The notes under the pieces were generated by a model. That model searched no databases. It saw only the letters and a list, made by a program, of their open reading frames with translations, and had not been told where the DNA came from. The position numbers were made by a program, and so were the translations under genes. A stretch of 64,000 nt of DNA from Hymenopellis radicata (taxonomy: Eukaryota; Basidiomycota; Agaricomycetes; Agaricales; Physalacriaceae): NCBI GenBank assembly GCA_015501595.1, contig JADNRX010000002.1:744001-808000 (forward strand). The letters run 5' to 3'. The stretch's first letter is position 1. The number at the start of each line of letters is the position of its first letter. Of the stretch, positions 35,622 to 46,633 are shown piece after piece.

Positions 35622-35963
35622 GATGGTAAGTGGAAAGGTTAGTAGTCTCAGACATTGAATGCACTTCCAGATATACGCAGGATGCTGTGAGTGACCATCC
35701 CAGTTCGCCGATTCTTTCATGCCAGCCAAAGTCTAATATAGTAGCGCTTTTATGTGGCACGTAGAATGTTGACCACACTTCGCAGACGTGCCAAGAGATC
35801 GTGTATGGTTGCATCTTCATTGCACACACCAATCGAGGAGCACTGGGGACTTACTTTCAAAGGTCATAAGGGCATCATGAATGGAAATACGTTAATGCAG
35901 AGATACTATGAGGTCGTGATATCGGCGGCGTCGGGAAAAGGAAAAGAGTGGATGAGTTCAACA
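35622..35963. other. intergenic, no gene seen
   Basis: About 340 bp upstream of the acetyltransferase and downstream of the next minus-strand gene. Nothing recognised. Confidence 0.4.
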
Positions 35964-37017
35964 TCAAGCCGGCCGAGTCATTACCTGAAGCAAGGTGACG
36001 ATTCCATCTGTGGCAATCCCGTGGTTGACCCTTACACGAGTTCTAGCATTTTGAAGAGGACATGGCAAGAAAGCTTACCCCACAGCTCCAGCAGGCATCA
36101 AACCAGTCACATTCTTCGCGGTTGTCTCGTACGTCACGCCATCGAACTCATGAGCCCCGAGAGCATGCTTAACAAGCTTGTTGCGGCCTAGCGCATTCGA
36201 GTTACGACTCAAGAACGGAAAGTAGCGTGGACAGACTGACCAATGTTATATCCATCTGGAACAATCGTATGGTGTTCGAATACATCTTCTTCTTGGGAAA
36301 CAGCAAGGAATAATGCGCCGCTGTTCGCGCTAGGACCGTCTTGACGATAAACTCTGATCATATGTCAGTCCAATAACCCATGCCCAAGATAGCACATCAT
36401 GTACCGGAAGTGGTTTCCACCGATCAAGCTCTCAAGGCACGTTCCAATGTCGGGATCCCCAAAGTCTTCCCGTAATTCCATCTTTGGGACGCTTCAGGCC
36501 AGTGACATTAGGCGGGGGAGCTATTTCCTACGGTTTGGTTGACCCAGCCATGCCCATCTCCAAGGTTAGCGGCTTGAGGATCACCTAGATGAATGCCGAG
36601 GCATTCTTCTGAGCTGTTGGTGATCGTGAGCTTGAAGAAGTACCAGACGTAATGACAAGCAGTCTTACAAGCCAATGGCCCTTGCGTACTGTTCGATCCC
36701 AGCGTTTGTCAGAACTTCGGGAGAGCTCTGGCCGGATATGATGACCTGGGCCAAAGAGCTGATTCAGAGCATGTACATCGACGATAAGGAGGCAATCAAC
36801 ATTCAACGGTTCTCCAAGCCCCCCACCAGCTGTAGACAGAGTCAATGGATACTGCTGTACCCGCTGAAGGACGTAAAACGCGCCGTTGTTGAGCATGGAA
36901 CCGCCAGCCAGTCTAGGGTCATAATAATCTACCGAGTCGCTCGAAGGGCGCTTGCGAGCGAGCCAGAGATAGACCCTGAACTGCAAGCAAAGTGACAAGG
37001 AGTGTGAACTTCGCCAT
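35964..37017 (-). CDS. secreted fungal protein of unknown function
   Basis: Starts MAKFTLLVTLLAVQ, a signal peptide, then a proposed 46-nt intron (gtctat...ggtag) leads into DYYDPRLAGGSMLNNG. Conserved blocks follow across several introns: GGGLGEPLN, VIISGQSSPEVLTNAGIEQY, ECLGIHLGDPQAANLGDGHG, WVNQTVELREDFGDPDIGTC, GGNHFRVYRQDGPSANSGAL, FLAVSQEEDVFEHHTIVPDG, AHEFDGVTYETTAKNVTGLM and VNHGIATDGIVTLLQ, with a TGA at 35964-35966. I recognise this as a family of secreted agaricomycete proteins without an assigned activity. If the first intron is wrong, the signal peptide is out of frame with the body and the gene would be broken. Confidence 0.7.
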
Positions 37018-37244
37018 TCTATCGTAGTGGCAAGAGGCAAGATGGAATCCAAGGCTTGAGAAATGATGATTATTTATAGATCGGTGGCGCACGGGGTCAA
37101 TACTTCTTTCTGGCAGGTCATCAGAGAGCTCCGAAGGAGGAGAAGTCTTTTGGATCTTCAGGACAGAACGGCAAGACAGCAGAAAGGAAGGAGTCTAGAA
37201 GGCATGGCTAGTGGCATACACCGAGTACTATACGTTATTGGCTG

Positions 37245-38583
37245 TTAAAGCTCAGGGACACCAGAATAAGAACCATCACTGAAAGTGCGGGCGTGTCCTG
37301 GCGGCATTCCTGCCAATGAGGCACCGTTTGGCTGAGTAGTGTAGATGGTACCCGACACAGGTGAAGTCGGGAATGTACTGGGATCAGACGGATTCTGGAA
37401 ACCACGAGCATGAGTATGAGTATGAGTTGGGGCTGATGTGGGGATGTCGAAAGAAGCATTTAGGGGATACGCACATAAAAAATACCGCTTTGTCCTGGTG
37501 TATGGCCGGAATAGATTGTCGGACTTGCCCAACCTTGCCTCATTTAGCTATTGGCGTCGTTGATGGGGACTACCGTCATTGCTCTTTGACGTCTCTTGAA
37601 CAACCAAAGAGCAAGAAGGCATATTATTGCAAGTAAGGCCAGTCCTCCAACGACCCCACCGGCAATAGCTCCAGCATGTGATGAACTTTTTCCTTGTGGT
37701 AACGAAGCCGTCGTGCTAGGGCCTGCACTAGTAGCCGAAGCCAAAGTCGAAGACGGCGTTGCACTCAAAGTTGATTCCGGGGCATCTTGTATTCTTCAGG
37801 AACGAGGAGTAGCAAGATCTATCACAGACAAAACTTACCGGGCTCGGACTGCGCCAGAGTGCTATTGAACGCATCAATCGCCTAGAGTCAACCGTACTCG
37901 CTGTCAGCCTGCAAGAATAGCGATGGGAATATCTCCACAAACTAAGACGTCGCCGTAGGCCCAATCAAAGACGGCGGTGCCTTGGGGAATATCTTCAGGG
38001 TATCTATGCTCAGATTAGGAAAAGTCAACACAGACGAAGTGACGAAACCCACGATCCAACTTTTGGATCGGTACAATTCTTGATAAAAACCGACCACCTA
38101 ATCATTTTGTGAGCTTGACACCGAGACTGACACCATTATCACGAACTTGATATATTGATATCCTTGACAGAATCCACAGGCAGACAGGAGGGAATAGAAA
38201 ACGGAGTTGCAGCGACAGTCGTCGCCCTTTATAGGACCACCGTAAACATCTCCAGGGTGTGAAAGCGCCGGAATCGTATAGACTATCATCATCTTCATAA
38301 GACACGCCGATGTAGCGATATTAGCACGTACTTTGCTGAGGATTGCAGACGGCCGCGAGGTTGGACGCTACAGTGCACACACTTTGATTGACAGAGTTAT
38401 AGGCCTAGTGGGAATGAGAGATGACAACTCAGTAGTAAGCATACGAAACCGTACCCATTGCTCGCCAGCGGGACATGTCGCCGGAACCACATCACTCTGG
38501 GCGCCGGTTTGAATAACTAGCGAAGCAAGAATCGTCGCCCAAGCAAGTAAACGGGGGCGTGAAATGTCGTTCATGACAGTCAT
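37245..38583 (-). CDS. Cys-rich single-pass membrane protein, paralogue B
   Basis: Second paralogue. Signal peptide in MNDISRPRLLAWATILASLV IQTGAQ, then TCPAGEQW | AYNSVNQSVCTVASNLAAVC, CRCNSVFYSLLSACGFCQ, FIKNCTDPKVG, YPEDIPQGTAVFDWAYGDVL and AIDAFNSTLAQSEP, the same block order as paralogue A. A Ser/Thr stretch precedes the membrane helix GAIAGGVVGGLALLAIICLL and the stop-transfer FKRRQR. The frame can end at 37544 (PINDANS), but further spliced sequence to 37245 with HTHTHARGFQNPSDPSTFP and a final YSGVPEL looks like the cytoplasmic tail, so I include it. Two ATGs (38583, 38574) are possible starts. Confidence 0.7.
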
Positions 38584-38810
38584 ATCGAGGGCATCAATGG
38601 CGCCCTGAACACCTCCCAAGTGATTGAGAAGCGCCCGAAGAATGCAATGAATTGCTCATCATGTTCGGAGGCAATGCCTTTGGGCGGTGTGACATGTAAT
38701 GGTGTCACACGCCGTGGGCGCTCATGGGCGCTGTTAGTCGCCGCTGAAGGTATCGGAACGGTATGCAACTTATTAAATATCCTTGATTTCCAAGGTTGTA
38801 GGTATGCGCG

Positions 38811-39779
38811 TTAAGAAAGGGTATATAAAAGGGCTATCACGAAAACAATACCCAAAGTCAAACTGACAGCTTTTCCGGAACTGCCTGAATTATCATTTCC
38901 GAGCGCACCAGAGCCTGAGGAAGAAGTAATAGAGCTTGATGCGCGCGCCGCTGCAGCAGTACTGCTCTGTATCGGCGAGGCTGTAGATTCTGTGAGATCT
39001 GTAAAATGGTCAGACGGTTTTTCTCGATCTACGCTCAAGGAATCGGTTGCAACTGACTTTGAGCCTCTGCTTGAGCTTTTGCAGCATCAAAGGTATCCGA
39101 CGTCTGCTGCATTTGAGCATACCGTAAGACGCGCCGATGGAAAACGGAACTTACTTCAACATCAAGATATGCCCATCCCGGAACGAGGACGCCAGAAGGT
39201 ATGGCCTCTTCAAATCTAGCAAGGGTTAGTTTCCGATGAGGCTGATTCTTGCGAAAAGTACGTACTTTTCATGCGAGGACCCTACACAGTTGGTTGACCA
39301 TTCACTCCACCTGAACGATGCGACAAATGAGGTTCGAAAGACGTCTGTGCGAGTGACTTACAATGTCACAGTCCGATTTTGGCATTCGGCGCATGCACTG
39401 AGCAAAGAGTAAGTAACAGTGCTGCATTGACACGCGTTGGCGCTGCTGATTGTGGGCCCCACGTAGTGCGTCCCCTCAGGCAACGCCTGCACTTCGTACG
39501 CTGAAGTATGCAGTCAAGGCTTCGTTCTATTCACAATGATCATGTCCAGTAACTTACAGCCCCCTTCGCAAACACCTAATAATGACGAAGCCACATCGCA
39601 TGGACTTTTGTTCGCCGAGTTGAAACTCTGGAAACTGTTGTCAATTTGCCATTCGACGACGTCGAACAAATCGTACACACCCAGTGGGAAGAGGCTAAAA
39701 CACAAGTCGCCCCCGATTGAGCGGCAACATTGCGTATCTGAGCCACGAAGACGACAACGAATACCAAGGGGGCGAACAT
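38811..39779 (-). CDS. Cys-rich single-pass protein, paralogue C (no cytoplasmic tail)
   Basis: Third paralogue. Start MFAPLVFVVVFVAQIRNVAA (signal peptide), then CVLASSHW | SFQSFNSANKSPCDVASSLL, LPEGTHYVGPTISSANACQC, STVTYSLLSACAECQNRT, RWSEWSTNCVGSSHEK, FEEAIPSGVLVPGWAYLDVE and DTFDAAKAQAEAQ. A 50-nt intron (gtcagt...tttacag) then leads to a Ser/Ala-rich stretch and a terminal hydrophobic segment VSLTLGIVFVIALLYTLS followed directly by the stop. Unlike A, B and D there is no basic anchor or tail, so it may be GPI-anchored or tail-less. Shortest of the four. Confidence 0.72.
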
Positions 39780-39848
39780 GGCGACGCTTAAACAAGCAAC
39801 ACGTCCCCTTGACGGTTTATATATGAGCTTGGTCGGATCGGGCGAAGC

Positions 39849-40110
39849 GTGGCAGAGTACACTGTATCAACCAATCTTGAGCTTCAACACCTGTTTGACG
39901 TCGCGCCCTCATCGCCGACGTCGCCAATGGAAGCACATCCAGGTACTCTTACGAAGATCCAACTACGACAATGCAGTCGAGGTTGTTCTCGGGAGCGTTT
40001 CTTCCATACACATGCCCTTCGGGGAAATGCTATCGCCCAATGAAAGCACTGGGAGTGACGGGACTCTGAACGAAGAGGTAGGCACACCTATCGACTCTGA
40101 GGAATGGTCC
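39849..40110 (+). CDS. possible small hypothetical gene
   Basis: MAEYTVSTNLELQHLFDVAP opens at 39849; a 35-nt GT-AG stretch (gtactc...aatgcag) would join it to VEVVLGSVSSIHMPFGEMLS and a Ser/Glu-rich end at 40110. The intron would be unusually short, no family is recognised, and the region may simply be the promoter of paralogue C. Confidence 0.22.
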
Positions 40111-40779
40111 TAGGAATTGATCTAGCACGCTTGATCAGCGGTACACGCGTGGTTGCTGCCGACAGATTCAGGAGAACGCATTCTAACTTGATAGTCAGGA
40201 ACGAAATTCAGCAGCTTCCAATCCCGTTAGCCCTAAAACTGCCATTAAGGAATCGCGTCATATAAAATTTGACTTGTCGCCACGAGCATCACGATGCCTC
40301 TGTGGAGGCACCCGAATAATTGAAAGATACGAACGGCCTGCAGAGATGCGTGCGCAAAACTCGGACGCTAATGCCGGTGTTAGACTGTTGGACACTCGGC
40401 GCGCGAATAACGGGTTCCTGTAAGAAGGGACGAGAGCAATATTCAGATGATGACGTCCTGAGAAAAGCCATGAAGGAAGTTGACAGCATGTATGCTCTCG
40501 ACCTGCCATAAGCAATAAGCAGCTACGAATGAACCTAGCGAATGCTCAGACTCACTTCAAGCAATTCACTGCCGCTAGACACGCCCAACCCGACACTGAT
40601 ACTTCTGCGTTAATGCCTCTCAACCATTCCTGAACTCGGGAGTCTTTGAATGTCAAGTAGGTTACCATAGAGTCAGATAGAGGCACCGACGACGTTCTCG
40701 AGGGCAATCTTTCCACACACCGTCTTCGACTCACATAACAACAGGTACAATTGGTCTTTCTAATCCATTCCGCACTTAT
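40111..40779. other. intergenic, no gene seen
   Basis: About 670 bp with only short overlapping frames on both strands and no motif, repeat or splice pattern that I can support. Confidence 0.4.
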
Positions 40780-41794
40780 TCATTCCCCGAAAACGTGCTT
40801 CATGAAAATGCGTTTGTGCAACTTTGAACCCTCCGTCTCAATGGCCGCAATCTCTTCGGCAGTCAGGTCCGGCACATCCGGGGTACTCAATGTCTCCACG
40901 ATGCGCTCGGGCTTTGAGGTCGTCCTGTTGATCGTGAATAGGGAGGCAAACGCGCCTGGTGCCACTCACGTTACCACGATCGCGCCTTTCTGGATGAGCC
41001 ACTTGGTGAGCACCTGACCCGGCGACACAGGCTTCCCAGATTCCTTCTCCAGTCTAGTAACGATGCCAGCAACTACTGGTCTACGGGGCCGCCGCGAGCG
41101 CGAACGATGGAGGTCAGACCGCCATAGGACGCGGGAAGGATGCCCTTCTCCTTGCAAAGCTTGTAGATGGATTCTGCGGTATCCCAGACATACGGATGTA
41201 ACTCAAACTAAGATGAGGGATCCGATAAGACGCATATACGCGTAGAATGAACATAATTCATACCTGGTTGACGGCTGGGACAACGGTACAGCTATCCAAC
41301 ACGGCCTGGAGATCCTCTGCTCTGAAGTTGGAGACACCGATGCTCTTGGCGAGACCGTCCTTCTTGATGTCCTCCATCTGCTTCCAAAGGTTCGGTAGCC
41401 CGCCCTCTTTGTTTACAGGATGCGGACTGTGGATGAGAAAGAGGTCCACGTAATCCACACCCAGTTTCTGCAATGACTCGACAAGCGTCTCTTTGACTGG
41501 CCTAGTTTCTCCCTCCTTCAGTTTCGTGGTGATAAAGAGCTCTGAGCGAGGTTTCTTGGCCGCTGCATTCCCGCCGTTTCAGATAATGGCTTTCCGCTTA
41601 ATACTTGGCATACCTCTGATCCCGTCCCCGAGCGATTGCTCGTTCTTGTACACCTGCGCACCGTCGAGGTGTATCATTCCATTGTTGATGGCGACAGTGA
41701 CAGATTCGGTCGCGTCCTGACCGAACAGCGCGGTTCCAGTGCCAAAGGCGACCCAGGGGATGGTGTTGCCGTCGTTGAGCGTGAAAGAGAGCAT
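40780..41794 (-). CDS. aldo-keto reductase
   Basis: NAD(P)H-dependent reductase of the AKR superfamily. Start MLSFTLNDGNTIPWVAFGTG; catalytic residues are visible as Asp and Tyr in HLDGAQVYKNE, Lys in ELFITTKLKEG and His in FLIHSPHP. Also seen are GLAKSIGVSNFRAEDLQ, VPAVNQ | FELHPYVWD and, near the C-terminus, the cofactor segment VVTTTSKPERIVETL followed by AEEIAAIE. Four exons or so with short GT-AG introns. A minus-strand TATAAATAT lies 49 bp upstream of the start. Substrate unknown. Confidence 0.9.
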
Positions 41795-42432
41795 GGTTTG
41801 CTAGAGAGAGATGCGGAGTCAACGTTTCTCCAGACCGGATCGATATTTATACGTTTCTGGCAAGAAATTCCGACTCCGAGCCCACATGAAGGATGACTCA
41901 TATACTGCAGCAGTCGACGGTTTCTTATCAATCGCGACATTCGCTGCGCAGGTGGACAGATCTGTAGACGGGAAAATATTGCCACTGAAGGGCTTAAGCT
42001 TGGACTTGATGAAGGCATCTCGGCACTCGGAACGGAAGCTTCCGTATAGCCTGCCCTCAAGTCCCTATGAAAATTTGCGCCTTTGCTTTTTTCTTTTCTC
42101 ATCTTTTAACAACGACAGGTCCTTTAGTTACCACATGTTAGGCTGCCTACCTCTCGGCAGTCTCTCATCGCGAGGACCTCAGAACGACTGGTGCACTCTT
42201 TGGCCGTACGCTTCTGCAATAATTGCAAGTGGGCGACTCGGTCACCTAGTGTACCAATATGTACTCTTTATACCCATTCCGTTCTTATAGAAATTTCTTG
42301 CGAGTTCTACAAATGTGCCTCCCATATTGAAATTCATGGGTCGCAAAAACAGGCGAAATTTGATAGTAATAAATCATGTTGAAGTACATAGTACAAGGTC
42401 CAAATGCGAGTAAGTAATTCTGATGCGTTAAT
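41795..42432. other. intergenic, promoter of the aldo-keto reductase and 3' region of paralogue D
   Basis: About 640 bp. A minus-strand TATA box is at 41843-41851. The long minus-strand open frame across 41674-42102 has no conserved content and overlaps the reductase promoter, so I do not call it. Confidence 0.4.
41843..41851 (-). promoter_or_regulatory. TATA box of the aldo-keto reductase gene
   Basis: On the minus strand TATAAATAT, 49 bp before the ATG ending at 41794. Confidence 0.55.
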
Positions 42433-43878
42433 TTACGTGACGTGCTCCTTGAAGATGCTACCCGACCGATGAACAGGATGTGTGCGCTCACTGCGCTCAC
42501 TTGGAATCGTTTCTATCGTTTCCACCCGTCGCAGTGGCGAGTTGTCTGCCGGACTTGCGTCCATCCGTATTGACGAATATTCCGCATTGATGGTATCCAC
42601 TCGCATTGGCGAATCATACATTATCTGACGTTTCAATCAGAACCGTGTTTTTCATTCATCCGACGTCGAGTTGACTCACGCTCCCCGAGGCTTTTTCTGA
42701 TATAGACGAAGAACTGAACGGTCGATGAGCGTACTGTATCTATAAAATTGATCATCAGTATTTCTATTTGGCTGGCCTCATTCAGTACTGACTGGTTCCT
42801 TTAGATTCATTTGATCCTCTGGTATATATTTGCTTCCGCGTTCGAACTCAGGTGGAGGGCCAGTCGCGCCGTACTCTGCAAGGTATGCCGCCGATGGTGC
42901 CATTCTTGACTTCCGCCGCCGCCTGATCATCCACAGTACCAGCATGACCAGAACAGCGCTGAAAACGACAGCGCCAACAGCAATTCCAGCAATGGCCCCA
43001 GTATTCAGCCGATTGGAAACCCGGTGTGGGAACAGTACTGGCGAAGTATGAGGACCTGAACGATGCTATGTCAAGTGCAGTTGAATAGGATCAGGGTAGA
43101 TGGTTTACCGCTGTTGGTGGCGAACTGACTCGCTAGCTGTTCGATATATTTGTTGTTGGTCTGCAGAGATGTGTGAGCGTGATACCACACGATATGTAGG
43201 GCAGCCCTTACGACAACGTCCATGTAGGCCCATGCTGGGACCGAGGTGTCATCTAACCATTATAAGAGTGACGATCAAGCGCCAAAAAATCACAAACCAG
43301 GAATAGTTTCGTTGAATGTACTATAATTTCTTTCGTAAGTGACAAAAATAAGACGCGTAAAGAGTAGGAACCTTGAGAACACCCGCGTGCAATTTGAGGT
43401 CCATGTAGTCCATCTACAGGCCGTTCAGCAGGAACGTGGAAATCGTGCATGAGACATACGTCGTAATATTGTCGTTTTGACAGAGAAGACATTGAGACAC
43501 CAGGGAATAAACGACGCTTGAACATGAACAATCATTTTGTTGAGCTTCGGATGGACCTGCTGGCGACACTGCATCGAACAACGGCACGACTGGAACAACA
43601 TTAGTGTATACTTTGCTATAGATGTAGTGAACGCACCATCGTCCGAGCATGCTCCCAGCAGTATTTGAGCTACTTGACAAGGACTCTGATCAAGGCTGTT
43701 TAATGCCTGAGAGGCCAAGTCAATCAAAATAGTTAGACCAAGGTCGTATAACACGCACCCACTTATCAGCATCGCTAGAGCATGTTTGGGTCGTGGCTTC
43801 GTCCTGGCCAGCGACTCTTTCGAGTGTGGCCAGAACAAATGCAAGCGCATTCACCACGAATATCCAAGATGGGGGCAT
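42433..43878 (-). CDS. Cys-rich single-pass membrane protein, paralogue D
   Basis: Fourth paralogue. Start MPPSWIFVVNALAFVLATLE (signal peptide), then CSSDADKW | ALNSLDQSPCQVAQILLGAC, VPLFDAVSPAGPSEAQQNDC, SCSSVVYSLVSQCLLCQ, FNETIP | DDTSVPAWAYMDVV; the membrane helix is GAIAGIAVGAVVFSAVLVML with the stop-transfer RRRRKSR. The longest cytoplasmic tail of the group follows (YGATGPPPEFERGSKYIPED, then a Ser/Glu/Arg-rich end SERTHPVHRSGSIFKEHVT to the stop at 42433). Spacing of Cys residues matches A-C. Function unknown. Confidence 0.72.
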
Positions 43879-44358
43879 CAATCAGTGAAGACGAAACAGG
43901 CGCCCAAAAGACCCAGTTCATAAATATGACTTGGAGTTTCAGGGTTTCAACCGGGTGCAGGTGTTACATACTGTAACGTAGGGCAGGGTTGAGGAGGCCG
44001 GCGAGTACGCGTGTTGTGATGAGATGACATAAAGTGTGGCATCCCGTTCAGGACCTGTTACACTTGCGTAGTGGTAAGATGATGTCTGAGAGCCTAGCGG
44101 AAGGCTAGCGGTACTGAGCGAGCAGCACTGTATCGAGCAGCTATTACCAGTCAGGAGAACGAGGGTGGCCTGCCTGAAACGAGCGTTGGAAATGGGAGGT
44201 CATCGGGTGCCTCGGTCCGGACTTTGCACGTCGTCACTGATGGTGACTGATTCGATCAGCGTGACTGAAGAACTGTACAGGCTGACAAAAACACTCTCAC
44301 GCTTCCGCCAAAGACTGGCACGCAGACGAAATTTACGGCGACTACCTCAAGATCAATA
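43879..44358. other. intergenic, promoter of RPL7
   Basis: About 480 bp between divergent genes. No gene seen. Confidence 0.4.
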
Positions 44359-45503
44359 ATGGCCCCCACGACGTACGCTTGTTCCCCTCTGTTTTGTGCA
44401 TTTGACTGATTATCTGCCTTGCACAGTGTCCCGACCGCTTCGGTTCGTTTCTTGTCGACCTACCGTCCTCTTCACTCACAACAACACAGGCGATCGAAGT
44501 GCCGGAGACTCTCCTCAAAAAACGCAAGCAGAATGAAAAGGCTCGTGAGGATCGCCTCGCAGCTGCCGCCGCCGCCCGCAAGGTTGGTAGGATTCCATCG
44601 CACTTTATTATGATGCATACGATACATTCGATGAATGGCTAGCTTAACCGCAATGAAGCCTTCAATTAACCATCTTTCGGGACTGAAAACTTTTCATACG
44701 CGTTGATCTTTTACTGATTTTTATCTCAGGCTTCAAAGGCCAAGCGGAAGGTCATCTTCAAGCGCGCAGAGTCGTACGTGAAGGAGTACCTGACGAAGGA
44801 GAAGGAGGAGATCAGGCTGAAGCGTGCTGCCCGTACCGCTGGTGACTTCTACGTTCCCGCGCAACCCAAAGTTTACTTTGTTGTGCGAATCCGCGGGTAT
44901 GTCAAATCTGTTCATTTCTGCATCCAATATCTTATCCTTGACAGTATCAATGAAATCGCACCGAAACCCCGCAAAATTCTCCAACTCCTCCGCCTCCTCC
45001 AAATAAACAACGGTGTCTTCGTCAAGGTGACCAAAGCCACCCAGCAAATGCTTCGCCTGGTTGAGCCTTATGTTACATATGGGTTCGTCCAACTAGTACC
45101 GTGTACGTGCCATACGCTGATATGTTACAGTGAACCCAATCTCAAGTCTGTGCGGGAACTGATCTACAAGCGGGGCTATGGAAAGGTCGACAAACAGCGC
45201 ATTCCCCTCGCCAACAACTCTGTCATTGAAGAGGCCCTCGGCAAATTCAACATTCTCTCTATCGAAGATCTTGTTCACGAAATCTTCACCGCCGGCCCCA
45301 ACTTCAAGCAGGTACGTCCCTTAGGTCTATTTCTTCAAACTTTTCCTCATTCTCCGTTGTAGGCTTCCAACTTCCTGTGGCCATTCAAGCTCTCCAACCC
45401 TAACGGCGGCTGGAGACAACGCAAGTTCAAGCACTACGTGCAGGGAGGCGACTTTGGTGACCGGGAGGACAACATCAACAAGCTCGTCAGACAGATGAAC
45501 TAG
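44359..45503 (+). CDS. RPL7: 60S ribosomal protein uL30 (RPL7)
   Basis: Large-subunit ribosomal protein. Exons: MAPTT VPTAS, then [28 protein letters not shown], then [36 protein letters not shown] | [76 protein letters not shown] and, last, [20 protein letters not shown] ending at the TAG 45501-45503. Seven exons or so. The very first exon is only about 14 nt of coding sequence. The intron after AAARK (about 44584-44730) is three times longer than its neighbours and carries a snoRNA candidate. Confidence 0.96.
44606..44690 (+). ncRNA. box C/D snoRNA candidate, snR39/snR39b/U32 type, in an RPL7 intron
   Basis: Inside the long RPL7 intron. C box-like ATGATGC at 44610-44616 (one mismatch to RTGATGA), possible C' box AATGAAG at 44652-44658 and D box CTGA at 44683-44686. 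Just before the D box, ACCATCTTTCGGG at 44669-44681 is fully complementary over 13 nt to the conserved 25S/28S rRNA segment CCCGAAAGATGGT. By the D+5 rule it would direct methylation of the G in CCCGAAA, equivalent as I recall to yeast 25S Gm805, two bases from Am807. In budding yeast RPL7 introns host snR39 and snR59 for the same rRNA segment, which supports this call. The terminal stem is weak, so the ends are approximate. Confidence 0.75.
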
Positions 45504-46633
45504 GTTGGCATGTCGGTGGGGGCTCCTTCTCTATGATACTTGTGTTCATATGTTATATGCCACTTCTATGAACCACATCGCATTATAGTGGCCGCCCTCT
45601 CTGAGAGGACATGCGGCGGTTGAATAGTTGGCAACGGTGAATTCAATATTTTCGATTTTTGTAAACCAGATCGCTTCGCGATGGATATCAACTGGTTCGA
45701 ATCTTCTCGCCATTGGACGGAGGTGGGATTCGTGTACTACTAAGGCCTTAAAATCCGCATCGCAATCACTGGGCATCGCAATCACTGGGCCAAAGCGGGC
45801 GTGCACGACAAAACTTAATCAGAGTAGCACCACGAATGCGCAACCGAAGGCGAGCAACGCTGGATCATGATTATTCACTTCCTCGAACATCGAATCGCTT
45901 GCAAATATGCACCAATTTATCTGGATCTTGTGGCCAGCGGCTATGAAGTTCTCGACCTTGGACGTTGTATACACTCGGTATGTTCCTATTGAAACAAGAT
46001 GAATGGTGATGGCGTTGAGTTGTCGGTGTCCGTATAATTCGCTATCTGACTGTGGCGTACATATAAAAGAGGATAGGATAGGGTGGCGTTTTTAACTGGA
46101 GCCGTTGAATAGTGAGTCTCCTACGTCCGCCGTAGACCAAGTCTGAGAACGTATTGCAATGGAGCCGGATGCGTTTGAGCACGTATACGACATGTTCACT
46201 AGTGCACGATCTCCCGGAAACGTGCAGCGTTCTCCCGGATCGTCGTAACAGTGTCCTCTGCATGATCCCGTCACCGAGTATCGTTTTGTGTAAGACGCAA
46301 GAGAAATGATTTCCGCTTCTCCGATCTAGATGCTCTCGTTTAGTCCTCAGCGGACAATGCATTGCGCTATCTCTGGGACGTTAAAGCCGACGAGAACCAT
46401 TGGTCCTGGCCTCCACAACTTGTGTCTAAAGTGATAAGTAAGTGACAATGAATTAGATTGGATTTGAACAGCACAACGATGGAAAAGACCGGTAAAGGAG
46501 AATACGAAGATAATCTAGAAACGTTTGTGTAAGGTATTCAAAATTAGGTAATAGTAAATGCTGTTAGCTCTATGTTATCCAAGTTGACTCAACTCCCGCT
46601 CTCTTTGATCACGACGGGCAGGCTGACAAGCAT
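45504..46633. other. intergenic region with a small tandem repeat
   Basis: About 1.1 kb between RPL7 and the F-box-like gene. It contains two adjacent copies of the 16-mer catcgcaatcactggg near 45758-45791. A minus-strand frame at 46092-46274 with five Cys residues or so (GHCYDDPGERC, YTCSNASGS) looks faintly like part of a secreted protein, but has no start, signal peptide or splice support, so I do not call a gene. Confidence 0.4.

Noticed and set aside
35754..36191. Plus-strand open frame of 145 codons
   Set aside because: Antisense to the spliced secreted-protein gene, whose conserved blocks and splice sites are on the minus strand.
41674..42102. Minus-strand frame of 142 codons upstream of the aldo-keto reductase
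   Set aside because: It runs through the reductase promoter and TATA box and overlaps its first exon in another frame; no conserved content.
45690..45702. GGTTCGAATCT, similar to a tRNA B box
   Set aside because: No matching A box, acceptor stem or anticodon arm at the right distance on either side.
46092..46274. Cys-containing minus-strand frame that might be a small secreted protein exon
   Set aside because: No start, signal peptide, splice support or family resemblance; kept only as a remark in the intergenic entry.
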